Shown one piece after another: positions 37,265-47,180 of a stretch of DNA of 64,000 bases (position 1 is the stretch's first letter; every line of letters begins with the position of its first letter). Position numbers and translations under genes: made by a program. The stretch lies in assembly GCA_022495005.1 (NCBI GenBank), contig JAGYXB010001749.1, positions 558,001 through 622,000 of the forward strand, in the 5' to 3' direction. Under the pieces are notes generated by a model. The model was not told where the DNA came from. It did no database searches and worked only from the letters and a program-made list of their open reading frames with translations. The stretch comes from Rhyacophila brunnea (Eukaryota > Arthropoda > Insecta > Trichoptera > Rhyacophilidae).

Positions 37265-37864
37265 TGTTATGCATTAGATCGATACGTCGATAAGAGATTC
37301 TAATTAGAGAAACCGCAACTTCCTGTGATAACAATAGCATCCTCTGATATCAATAATATTGTCAATTTAAATATTGATTCATTTTATTCTAATTAATTCT
37401 AGAAAACCACAAAACTATAATATCATGTTATTTGTGTTTGATAATTGGAAACATCTAGAACATTATTCAATCTATATATGAACCATTGTACACGTAATGA
37501 ATTTGTTAGTTCTTTGTCGACCATTGTACCTATAGTATGTAAGTTGGCTTTCTGTCAATTGTAATAAATCTGTATTACTTGTAATTTATCGCCGTTTAAT
37601 AAATCAAACATCTATCAAAAGTTCTTCTATTTTCGATTTGATATCTCCTATGAATATATCCGCCCTCTTTCGCTATTCCTGACAAATCAAAAGAGACTTT
37701 TACAGAGTCCTATTTCATAGTCCTCTGTATAATAATAATAAAATAGCAAATAATACCTAACAAGTATAAAGACTATTTAATTTCGTATATTACGAAACCT
37801 AAAAGACTTAGTGAAAGTGATTAACTATCTTACTTAAACTATTCCACTTTTTGGGGACGTAACA
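37265..37864 (+). repeat. 5' LTR of the provirus
   Basis: The 600-bp repeat begins TGTTATGCATTAGATCGATA and ends GGGGACGTAACA (TG...CA). It contains an AATAAA signal at about 37,737 and a TATAAAG box at 37,765-37,771. Compared with the 3' LTR I find three transitions and no indels other than the inserted element. Confidence 0.9.
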
Positions 37865-37866
37865 AC

Positions 37867-37884
37867 TGGTGTCATCCGTGGGAT
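37867..37884 (+). promoter_or_regulatory. Putative primer-binding site
   Basis: TGGTGTCATCCGTGGGAT lies 2 nt after the LTR. It is similar to the complement of a tRNA-Leu 3' end (TGGTGTCAGAAGTGGGAT in common tRNA-Leu genes), with mismatches in the middle. The tRNA assignment is tentative. Confidence 0.5.
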
Positions 37885-38306
37885 TTATCACAAAGAAAGT
37901 GACAAGCAGACGTCTTCTTCGAGACCTTCCAGTAACATCGGGAAAAAGAACCTTTGGGTTTTTGCTGCCGGGAGAGCCTCGCGGAACCGCATCTTCCAAG
38001 ATTAATCTGTGAATCCACATCGACGCGAGAAGAAAGAAAACACAAGTGCACATTGTGACAAGACTTCTTCACGTAGATCATCGAGACATATCAACGCATC
38101 AAGATACAAGACATCAAGATAGAAGAATGAATTGCAATACATTACTGTGAGTACATGCAGAGAACTATCCATTAAATTTAAGTTTTATTATATTTTATAT
38201 TCTTATATTTTTGAAACATAAAAATTTCTATTATTTTGTAAAAAAATTATACGCAAAACTATATAAAAAATTACATATAGACTTCTACATATTTAAATTA
38301 TTCAAA

Positions 38307-39212
38307 ATGAATCCAGATAGTAATTCTAACACTTCAGAATCTAGTACTAAAAAAAAACCTTGCTCAAACTCTGATTTACGTTCACTTATACAACATTCAT
38401 TTGATGGTAATAGAAAACAATTAAGTTCATTTTTACAAAATTGTGAAATCGCTTTTGAACACGCTGATGAAAATCAATATGACTTTCTACTTTCGTACAT
38501 TCGTACTCAAATAATAGATACAGCTCAATTAGCTTGTAGAATTAGATCTTTTAAAACATTTGATGAATTGAAAGCGCATCTCAAACAGAATTTTGCTGAT
38601 ACTAGAACAGTTATGCAACTAGAACTAGAATTGCAAAAATGTCGCCAACAAAAAGGAGAATCAGTCTCAGAATTTATGATCAGAATAGAAACTTGTGCAA
38701 AGGAAATTAAAACAGTAATTAGTCACGAAGAAAATAATGAAAGATTGTTAGAAGGGCGATTCTTTTCAACTGATGAACAGGCTCGTACCCGTTTTATAAT
38801 AGGATTACTCCCAAGCCTCTCAGAGAAAATAAGAAATATGAATCTTAATACTTTAACAGAAGCTTTGAAAGCTGCCACACATGAAGAAGGTCTAGTAAAT
38901 TTAGTAGAAGAAACAAATAAAACTATTATGCAGAGCAAACCAATTTGCCAGACTTGTGGAAAGATTGGACATGTTTCTACAACTTGTTTCAAAAACAAAA
39001 ATAATAATGTCAGAAAAATTTATAATTTCGAACAGAAAAATAATCATCAAAAGAAGCTTTGTAGCTATTGTAAGAAATCAGGACATTTAATAGATAATTG
39101 CTTTAAAAAAGACCCGTCTAAACGAGATAAATATCTCAAAGATAGAAAATCAAATATAAATTTTGTTTCAAAAGGCTCAAACGATCCGATGTGGTATGTT
39201 TCAACGGAATAG
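38307..39212 (+). CDS. gag: Gag polyprotein of the provirus
   Basis: Gag would form the cytoplasmic core particle and bind the RNA genome. I start at ATG 38,307 (MNPDSNSN, 301 aa). The same frame is open to 38,211, but that stretch is hydrophobic and low in complexity. A retrotransposon-Gag capsid region spans roughly residues 20-180 (FDGNRKQLSSFLQNCE, then FKTFDELKAHLKQNF). Two CCHC knuckles follow at about 214-227 (CQTCGKIGHVSTTC) and 252-265 (CSYCKKSGHLIDNC), both with exact C-X2-C-X4-H-X4-C spacing. The frame is uninterrupted, unlike the pol region after it. There is no visible gag-pol overlap, since pol is lost. Confidence 0.85.
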   Translation: MNPDSNSNTSESSTKKKPCSNSDLRSLIQHSFDGNRKQLSSFLQNCEIAFEHADENQYDFLLSYIRTQIIDTAQLACRIRSFKTFDELKAHLKQNFADTRTVMQLELELQKCRQQKGESVSEFMIRIETCAKEIKTVISHEENNERLLEGRFFSTDEQARTRFIIGLLPSLSEKIRNMNLNTLTEALKAATHEEGLVNLVEETNKTIMQSKPICQTCGKIGHVSTTCFKNKNNNVRKIYNFEQKNNHQKKLCSYCKKSGHLIDNCFKKDPSKRDKYLKDRKSNINFVSKGSNDPMWYVSTE

Positions 39213-39419
39213 GTAATATATCGAGTCATAACATACATAATTAATTTAAGAAAGAAGAAAATTCTAAATCTTACTTTGATTACTCTCTATGAATATAATA
39301 TTATAATATAATAAAATAAAAATTTAACTTTTTTTTGAACCAATATCTTTAGTGAATGAAATTAAGATAGATAAAAATCATTTTAAAAATTTACCATTTG
39401 TGAACCTTATTAAATAAAA

Positions 39420-39612
39420 TTATTCTATCAATTATACGTTTCTAGTAGACATAAGAGCCGTAACATTTTCGATAAAACGAAATGTTTTTAAAACTTTTAA
39501 TAGTGACATAAATTCGGTGTTAAGAAAAGATAAAATACAAATTAAAGGTATAGAAAATTCTAAATCTATATCAGGAATAAATAGAAAATTATATTTGAAT
39601 TTTAAAAATTGA
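39420..39612 (+). pseudogene. pol: Protease relic, all that remains of pol
   Basis: A short frame encodes YTFLVDIRAVTFSI, matching the first strand and active-site turn of a retroviral aspartic protease (usual FLVDTGA). The TG of the active-site triad is replaced by IR, so it cannot be catalytic. The frame ends after about 60 codons. From here to 40,130 the sequence is AT-rich with many stops and no RT, RNase H or integrase motif. Confidence 0.55.
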
Positions 39613-40132
39613 AAGTGTTAAGAATTAGACACATATATTGTCAAATGACATGAATTGAAAATATTAATCTCGAATTCGATGAAATATTAAGAAATAACCT
39701 TTTTTCATTAATAAATTATGCAAAATTTAATTATGAATCAAATATATCGAATACATTGAATAAAATTCGATTACCTTTAAATAAAAGAAAATTTAATTTT
39801 AGATTGAAATCTAGATAAAGATATTAAAATAAATGTTTAATATCTCTGACAATTGAATAATCAAGTTTATAATTTTAAAGAAAAATTATTATCATTTGAA
39901 GTTAATAAAAAATCATTAGAAGTGAATAAAAAATTAATAAAATCGTTACAATAATGAATTTAAATTATTGAAAGTTCTATTCGAAAGAAAATATTTAAAT
40001 AAAAAACTATATGAAATTGCCGAAGTCAATTCATTAGTATACTAAACTTTGAAAAATACGAAATATCATCAAAATAACTAATATAAATTATGTAATTTTC
40101 AGTTAAAATACATCGCAAAATAAATTGAAAAA

Positions 40133-40546
40133 ATGGATAAATTCAAACTTAAATTGAATCAAACTCTACAAAATCTAAAGTTTAAACAAATCAGGCAATG
40201 CGAAGCTTTCGTGTACTACAACTTGTGTACAAACGTAGCTGTAGGACACCATAACTTGTGCGAACAACATAGGAAATAAAAAAGATTATTTTGTAAGAAA
40301 TATCATTTCATAGATCAAGGTTACGACGACATGAACTATCGTGTTTTAAACGAAGTAGAACTGAGTTGTCGGGAGAACTATGAAAGAATATTTAGAATCA
40401 TACCCGATCACGGACATGAAATATGGAAAAACAAATTAAGAGAAAACATACGTTTAGAAATTTGGTATGAAGAAGATCAACAATATGAAAAAGAAGAAGA
40501 AGAAAATTTAAATCATTTAAAATATATCTTTAACTTAAAATATTAA
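40133..40546 (+). pseudogene. Small cysteine/histidine-rich frame upstream of env
   Basis: One reading frame runs from ATG 40,133 to 40,546 and is broken by a single TAA near 40,277. The first part has a Cys/His-rich stretch (QCEAFVYYNLC, GHHNLCEQH) and a Cys follows the stop (FCKKYH). The second part (from ATG 40,331, 71 codons) is acidic near its C-terminus (YEKEEEENLNHL). I recognise no family. It is not an integrase HHCC by spacing. It could be an accessory gene, a captured sequence or a pol relic. Confidence 0.35.
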
Positions 40547-40662
40547 AGAATAAATTATCTGTAAGAAAAATACATTGTTTTCAGGTATCTACTGTTAGAA
40601 TCATTACAATAGAGTAGTTGCTCATACAACAAATTAATTCTATTCCAGATTTTTTCTGCTAA

Positions 40663-42576
40663 CAACATGGACATGCGAATGTTCCCATACAGAAAAAAAT
40701 TAACGAAGGAAGTGGACTTTACTATGATGAAATAGGAAGTGCTAAACTTTATCAAGACTATTGGAACCTTGTGACTTTTCAAGAGACAGAAAATATTCTA
40801 TCACAACATAAAATATTATATGATATATACGATAAAACTAATGCAATCTGTATGAAAATAATTCTAGAAAAAAGCCCAAATAATTGTAGATTAACATTGG
40901 CTAGTATAAGAAATGATATAAATGGTATCAATTCAAAATTTGAATCTATATTGCATCTAATAGGAAAGAATAGAGTAAAACGTGGATGGTTTGACGGTAT
41001 AGGAACTGTATTTAAAACTATTTTCGGAACATTGGACGAAAATGATGCTAATTATTATAACGAAGCTATCAATAAAGTAGCGGGAGATGAAAAACAATTA
41101 ATCTCTTTGTTAAAAGATCAAACTCAAGTAGTAACATCGACGATCCTAACATTTAATGAAACAGTAAGAAGATTTCAACTTAACGAATTAGTAATGAATG
41201 ATAATCTTAAAAAATTAGAAGTGTTTGCGAAAGATATGAAACATGAAACTGTTGCTACAGAATACTTTGTTAAATTGCTTTCTCAAATAACCTTATTAAA
41301 AGAAGATGTAAGAAATTTAGAGAACCAAGTAGATAATATTATACAGTCTATATTATTTAGCAAGAATAATGTTATTCACCCTTCTTTAATCTCACCAATG
41401 AAATTATTTCAAGAGTTATCCAAACATGTAGGACAATTAACTCGAGGACGCGAATTACCAATACCTCTCACTATAGATAACATACATTCGATTATGGATA
41501 TCTCATCCCTAACAGCATATTTTTATAAAACTAAAATAATATATGCTATATCAGTACCTTTAACAAGTACACAAGATTTCACTATATTCAAGGTAACACC
41601 TTTACCAATTCCGCATAATCCAAAAAACCCAGATGTATTCTCACTTATTCAAAATGAATATAAATATATAGGAATAACTAGAACAAAAATGCAATACATA
41701 AAATTCAACGATTTAGATAAATGCAAATCATTAACGAAAAAACATTTTATATGTAAAATAAGAGACATTTTCACTACATTAGATAATGGAATTTGTGAAA
41801 CGAAATTATTAACAGAAACTATTTCAAAAATACCTTCTGATTGCTCTACAAAAACTATATTCGGAAAACTGAGTATATGGCATGAAATATCACATAGTAG
41901 ATGGATATTTGTTCAATCAGAAAAAACAAAGGTAACTATCGATTGTCCTTCTAGACAATTAGAAGAATTAGACATATTAGGTACAGGTATATTAAAATTA
42001 GAAGCTAATTGCAAAGCTTATACAAAAACCTTACAATTCATAGCAAGTAATGATGTTTTAACAAATGTTACTGTGACTAAAAGTGAATTTAATATAGTAA
42101 ATGAAGACTGTTGTATCAGAAATGAAAACTTCAATGCTACCATACCTAACTTGACCCCTTTAACAATAACTAATGCTAATTTAGATGAGCTTAGAGTAGC
42201 TACGCATAAACTTAATATTTTCCAAGATGAATTGAAAAAGATGAAAGAAAAACCGACGTTAGTTAAACATTCTAACTATTTTACAATCACGATATATATC
42301 TTAATCGGATTAGTAATGTTATATTTTATGAAAAAATTATATTCAAAATATATAAATGAAACACCACATGATAAAAATTGTATTCAAATATTTAATCAAT
42401 GTCACAATACTAGGAGAAATACTCCAAGATCACGAGAAGATTATCCAGCGATTTCTTTAACAAATATTAATGCAGGATATAAGGATGATGAAGAGGAAAT
42501 ACCTGAACATCCTAGGCCCGTCACTAGAACGATGACTAAAAGATCATCCTTAATTAGAGATAATACATTCTCTTAA
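40663..42576 (+). CDS. env: Envelope glycoprotein, baculovirus-F-like
   Basis: This membrane fusion protein would sit on the virion surface. The open frame runs from just after TAA 40,660-40,662, and the first in-frame ATG is at 40,852. No start codon suits the N-terminus, so the signal peptide and start probably come from a spliced leader, as is known for gypsy env; this copy may also be 5'-damaged. Numbering from 40,771, a furin-type site RVKR ends at residue 71. A Gly/Phe-rich fusion-peptide-like stretch (GWFDGIGTVFKTIFGTLDE) follows, then a heptad-rich region (about 130-195). Many Cys and N-glycosylation sites come next, then a transmembrane helix (about 504-520) and an 80-residue tail with an acidic patch (DDEEEIPE). 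The frame is uninterrupted for over 600 codons although pol has been lost. Confidence 0.82.
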   Translation, partial: QHGHANVPIQKKINEGSGLYYDEIGSAKLYQDYWNLVTFQETENILSQHKILYDIYDKTNAICMKIILEKSPNNCRLTLASIRNDINGINSKFESILHLIGKNRVKRGWFDGIGTVFKTIFGTLDENDANYYNEAINKVAGDEKQLISLLKDQTQVVTSTILTFNETVRRFQLNELVMNDNLKKLEVFAKDMKHETVATEYFVKLLSQITLLKEDVRNLENQVDNIIQSILFSKNNVIHPSLISPMKLFQELSKHVGQLTRGRELPIPLTIDNIHSIMDISSLTAYFYKTKIIYAISVPLTSTQDFTIFKVTPLPIPHNPKNPDVFSLIQNEYKYIGITRTKMQYIKFNDLDKCKSLTKKHFICKIRDIFTTLDNGICETKLLTETISKIPSDCSTKTIFGKLSIWHEISHSRWIFVQSEKTKVTIDCPSRQLEELDILGTGILKLEANCKAYTKTLQFIASNDVLTNVTVTKSEFNIVNEDCCIRNENFNATIPNLTPLTITNANLDELRVATHKLNIFQDELKKMKEKPTLVKHSNYFTITIYILIGLVMLYFMKKLYSKYINETPHDKNCIQIFNQCHNTRRNTPRSREDYPAISLTNINAGYKDDEEEIPEHPRPVTRTMTKRSSLIRDNTFS

Positions 42577-43875
42577 AATTAAAATTAAAATAAAAATAAA
42601 AATTTAAAATTTAAAAATCTCACTAAAATAAAGATAAATGGAAATGGTTCATAGTTCACATTTTAATCGAAATAAATATTTCACATTTTTAACATGCATG
42701 TGATCAAATAAATATGCATATAAGTGATCAAATAAAATTGCATATATAAGTAATTGATCAAAAATAAAATTAAGTGACACATAAATACGTATATAAATAA
42801 GTGTTCCAATGTAAAATATCTTTGATATATGAAAATATTGATAATGGTTATAATTCTATCCATATAAAAATTACTGTCAGTCTGTCAATCAGTCTGTTAG
42901 CCAACAAATAATGGTTATAATTCTATCCAGATAAAAATTAAATGGTTATAATTCAATCCAAATAAAAATTAATTTAATACGTATGAATCAATAAACATGT
43001 ATATCAATATCTTTAATATATAAATATGTTGATAAAATCAATAACATGTATATCGATTTTCCCCCCGATATATAAATATATTGATCATGATTAATCAAAA
43101 TAAAAACTTAAAACGCGTTAGAATAGGAAAAACCCATACAAGGTTAGAGTAAAAAAAAATTTCCGTTAGAATAGGAAATACTTTAAGAAAAACTTCATAA
43201 GTTAGAATAAGGAAAAGTTTCCATTGATATAAGAAAATTAAAAAGGTTTTTTTTAGGGTTTTCCCTAGAAAACTTCTCTAGAACCCTTAAAAAAGTTAAC
43301 CCTAGAATCCATGTAAAAGTTAGAAGTTATGGAAACACTTAAATAAAAACATGAATAGAAAGTTTAGAAAAAGAAACATAGAAAGTTTAGAACGAAACAC
43401 ATTAAAACAAATTTATTCAATTTACTAATTATTAATAATTGATATAATCAATAATATTAATTTGATTATCCTTTTTCTAATTAAAAATATTATCTTTAAT
43501 ATTAAGAAAAATCTATGTACTTATTCTATATTCTTTTGAATTATATAAAATCTTAATGTTAAGAAATGAAATATATAATGAAATATATAAGAAAATGAAA
43601 TATATAAGAAAATGAAATATATAAGAAAATGAAATATATAAGAAATGAAATATGTTATTCATTGATCTATAAAGATCTTGACAATGTTCAACCCCTGTCT
43701 ACATATTATATTTTGTCAACCTTTGAATTATATCAAATAAAAAGTTTTGAATTATATAGAATCCAAATGATTAAAATGAAATGAAATACTTTCTCTCTGT
43801 CAAAATAAAAATTATATTATATGTAAACATTTATATAATATTCATTATATTATCTTAGTATATAAACAAAAATGA
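42577..43875. repeat. Non-coding 3' region of the provirus with short internal repeats
   Basis: Several low-complexity repeats follow env. GGTTATAATTCTATCCA-type words recur at about 42,845-42,960. GTTAGAATAGGAAA-type words recur at 43,115-43,215. GAAATATATAAGAAAAT is repeated in tandem four or five times at about 43,570-43,650. No coding signature is seen. Confidence 0.6.
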
Positions 43876-44208
43876 AGATGTATCAATAATAAAACAAATC
43901 TATTTTCAAATATTCAAATAGATAATTTAAACTATTTACAACATGTTGTCTATAAAAATGAAGATGTATCATTAGACAATAACAAAACTGTTTTAGAAAT
44001 ACCTTATTATAATAACAAAATTGTTAATTATTATAATGACGATGTAAAACTATGTAAAGAATGTATCAATCAACATAACTACAAAAGAAGATTACGTTCA
44101 TGCAAAAGAAATAAAAGTTCTCTAGAAATACAAAACAAGATGCCGAAAGATAAAATAAATAAGATCCTCATGTCAATCAAAGATAGGAATTTCAGACACT
44201 TCAACTAA
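43876..44208 (+). other. Open frame without ATG near the 3' LTR
   Basis: The frame is open for 110 codons but has no suitable start, so it would need splicing. It is Asn/Lys-rich and contains LCKECINQHNYKRRLRSC, a C-X2-C plus basic stretch, then a Lys-rich end. The word AAAAATGAAGATGTATCA is duplicated inside it (about 43,869 and 43,955). I do not recognise a family. Random openness in AT-rich DNA is unlikely but possible. Confidence 0.3.
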
Positions 44209-44237
44209 TTTACTTAAAAAATATTAGTTTCAGTCTT

Positions 44238-44248
44238 AAAGAGGGAGG
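44238..44248 (+). promoter_or_regulatory. Polypurine tract
   Basis: AAAGAGGGAGG directly abuts the TG of the 3' LTR, as expected for the plus-strand primer of an LTR retroelement. Confidence 0.8.
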
Positions 44249-46484
44249 TGTTATGCATTAGATCGATACGTCGATAAGAGATTCTAATTAGAGAAACCGC
44301 AACTTCCTGTGATAACAATAGCATCCTCTGATATCAATAATATTGTCAATTTAAATATTGATTCATTTTATTCTAATTAATTCTAGAAAACCACAAAACT
44401 ATAATATCATGTTATTTGTGTTTGATAATTGGAAACATCCAGAACATTATTCAATCTATATATGAACCATTGTACACGTAATGAATTTGTTAGTTCTTTG
44501 TCGACCATTGTACCTATAGTATGTAAGTTGGCTTTCTGTCAATTGTAATAAATCTGTATTACTTGTAATTTATCGCCGTTTAATAAATCAAACATCTATC
44601 AAAAGTTCTTCTATTTTCAATTTGATATCTCCTGTGAATATATCCGCCCTCTTTCGCTATTCCTGACAAATCAAAAGAGACTTTTACAGAGTCCTATTTC
44701 ATAGTCCTCTGTATAATAATAATAAAATAGCAAATAATACCTAACAAGTATAAAGACTATTTGAGTCGCTTAGAATCATAACTCACATTTTGCAATTTTG
44801 TCGTTTTTGAGTTAAATATGCCAAGTGATTCTAAATGCATTAATCTATATACAGAAAAATAGTTGGCTATCAAAAGTCGCTTTAAACTATGTGAAAATCG
44901 TTGACAAAGTTCACTGTTGGAGTCAAAACTCACATAATTCAAAGAATAATGTGAGTTTTGACTCCAAGGCCTTTCTAACCAATCAGAGAGCTCTATTCCA
45001 CAAAATGTCATGGCGGATTTGGCATCTCAAAAAGAAGTTGCTGTTCAATTGTGTAGTCATTGTTTTTGATAATTTCGGCATTATTTGATAAAAGTTGACT
45101 AAAAATTATATATAATTATTCAATATGGATATAAGTGTATCCCCAGTCACAGGTGGAGTGGCAAGAAAGAGAGGAAAATGCCTGAAACTGGAAGAAAAAT
45201 AATGCCAAGACTGACAGGTTAGTACCAAAATGTGATATTGAATTTCGACTGATAATAACTTGTGTTTTGTCATCACTTATACCTTCTGTATAAAATATAA
45301 AGTTTAATAAATATTCTTAGTAGTCTCAGCAACTTAATTAAGCCTTTTAATGAATTTGTCATTTTCTGTTGCCAGCCAATTTGCTCTGGATCTATAGGCT
45401 CTATTATTTGACATGACATGAGTCACATGAGTTTGTAAAAAATATTTTCAACTAGTAAGTATACACATTTGAACGAAGTTATAATATTACGTTAAAATAA
45501 GTTGGTATGTATTATTAGTTATTTTATTACTTTGCACAATGACACTGTCAAATAAATTCAGCTCAATGCTTTAATGATATATTAAATCTAACTATGAATA
45601 CCTATAAAAGATTCCATTGAATTATCAAAATAAACTTTACAATGAGTGAGACTTATTTTTTCCAAGAGCTAATTATATTTTAGTAGGTAGGTATCTACGT
45701 ATTCCTTTTGTTCCACAATAAAGGGCAAATACTAACAAGGGTTTATTAAATTGGTTTGTTTTATTTTGGTTTCAGATAAAAGGCGAGTAGAATGCCTATA
45801 ATATGCCTTATGTATACACCAGAAAGCAGCTAATCTTTGTAAATCGTTGTCAATCAGAAGAATGCAAGAATTTGATTATAAAAAAAAATGTAATATCAAT
45901 AAAATTCAGTGTCTGGAGTCACATTAGGAAGATGATCTAATATTATTCAAAAACAATTTATAATTACTGCTAATAATTACGTAAGAACAAAATAAAATAT
46001 TACAGAATGTCCTACAATAATTAGTTTTATTCAAAAATCCAATCATTCCTACCAAATTTTTATAAAAAACATGATGTATCTACAATCTACATGTATTAAT
46101 ATGTATGTAGCTTGGAATCAAAACTCACATTATTCCTACACATTGGGATCATAACTCACATATTCGCAAAGTTGGTGTCAAAACTCACATTATAAAAATT
46201 TGAAATGCTTCCCGTAACCTTAGGAGTATTATATATATATAAAAAAAAATATGTCAATCGACTCACTCACTCATTAATATTTAATGGTGTTCAATACTTT
46301 TCTTCTAATTACTAAAAATAGTGCTCTGGTGGTTTTTTGCGATTATCTCAAAACTCGATTTTTGGAATATGTGAGTTATGATTCTAGGCGACTCATTTAA
46401 TTTCGTATATTACGAAACCTAAAAGACTTAGTGAAAGTGATTAACTATCTTACTTAAACTATTCCACTTTTTGGGGACGTAACA
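44249..46484 (+). repeat. 3' LTR of the provirus, split by a transposon
   Basis: The 3' LTR begins TGTTATGCATTAGATCGATA and ends GGGGACGTAACA. Removing 44,763-46,394 and one 4-bp target copy leaves exactly 600 bp, the length of the 5' LTR. The insertion lies just after the TATAAAG box. Confidence 0.9.
44763..46394. mobile_element. TIR element with 4-bp target duplication and motif arrays
   Basis: The 1632-bp element has 26-bp terminal inverted repeats beginning GAGTCGC(T/C)TAGAATCATA, with one mismatch. It is flanked by ATTT (44,759-44,762 and 46,395-46,398); the uninterrupted 5' LTR proves the empty site. A 15-bp motif like (A/G)(A/G)TC(A)(A/T)AACTCACAT occurs in both termini and at 44,921 (+), 44,949 (-), 46,116 (+), 46,147 (+) and 46,176 (+). 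A 26-codon frame (45,125-45,202) is the only ATG frame near the usual gene start, so the element is probably non-autonomous. A 4-bp duplication is unusual; Sola is one superfamily with that length, but this assignment is a guess. Confidence 0.85.
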
Positions 46485-47180
46485 GTACGTTAAAATGAAG
46501 ATTTTATGCTATTTACAGAGCACAACCCTGGACATTCCTTGAACGTTGTAGATAATTTATTTATATTATTTTGAAGCCTTATTATCCTTTATATATATTT
46601 TTAACATTTGATGATTGCATATAGTATTTTTATTACATAAAATAGTATTCTTTTAAACCTCTCGCTCTAATGTTTTAGAATAAAGTCATATTTCGGTAAA
46701 TCAATGTGCAGTGGTGTTAATATTTTTTAGATTTATTCATTTTTAAAAGCATTTATAAAACCATTAGTAAAATTTATGTCGACATTATTATAGTGAAATA
46801 TTTACGATAAAAAATTAGGCATTATTTTATTCAAAAAATGGGCAAGATTTACACACTTAAAAATAATTTTAAAGATACTGATTATAAGCTATGTTTTTAA
46901 TAAACTTTGAAATGTAATAAACATTCTACGAATAATGTTAGCTTTAAAAATAGTTATTGACCTAAGAATAAGGTAGTATTTTTTTGAAATACGCCATTTC
47001 TTTTGGCATTCCCTAGTGGTTAAGCTACAGCATACGGTCGTATTCATAAATTGACAAATGATAAATGAAGTAAGGAATAAGATCATGGTAACGCGCGGTT
47101 TGAACATGTACCGTTTAAAAAAAAAAATCGGTTAGGTACATGTTCAAACACGCGCGTTAACATGATCTTACTCCCTACTT
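46485..47180 (+). repeat. Dispersed repeat R, copy 2 (interrupted by the provirus)
   Basis: Sequence after the provirus (GTTAAAATGAAGATTTTATG) continues the block that precedes it (ACATACTCAGC GTAC, about 37,250). The uninterrupted order is seen at 57,355 (CATGCTCAGCGTAGGTCAAA). Blocks such as TAGTATTCTTTTAA and CTCTCGCTCTAATGTTTTAG match copies 1 and 3. The right end is a long hairpin (47,068-47,180). Confidence 0.65.
47068..47180. repeat. Terminal hairpin of repeat R
   Basis: Left arm 47,068-47,112 (AAGTAAGGAATAAGATCATG...) and right arm 47,135-47,180 (...CATGATCTTACTCCCTACTT) are imperfect inverted copies of about 45 bp, separated by 22 nt containing an A-run. The same arm word ends repeat R at 23.7 and 57.7 kb. 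Confidence 0.7.

Larger units (their letters stand above)
37265..46484 (+). mobile_element. Env-bearing LTR provirus (errantivirus-like) lacking most of pol
   Basis: This 9220-bp element has 600-bp LTRs (the 3' one enlarged by an insertion), a primer-binding site, gag, a protease relic, a small cysteine-rich frame, env and a polypurine tract. GTAC is duplicated on both sides (37,261-37,264 and 46,485-46,488). The 4-bp duplication, gypsy-like Gag with two zinc knuckles, and F-protein-like Env indicate a Ty3/gypsy errantivirus relative. RT, RNase H and integrase are absent: only about 1.5 kb separates gag from env. The LTRs differ at three positions by eye, so insertion was recent. It lies inside repeat R, which lies inside insertion X. 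Confidence 0.85.

Noticed and set aside
38211..38306. N-terminal extension of Gag
   Set aside because: It is AT-rich, low in complexity and hydrophobic, unlike Gag. ATG 38,307 starts a hydrophilic protein of normal type.
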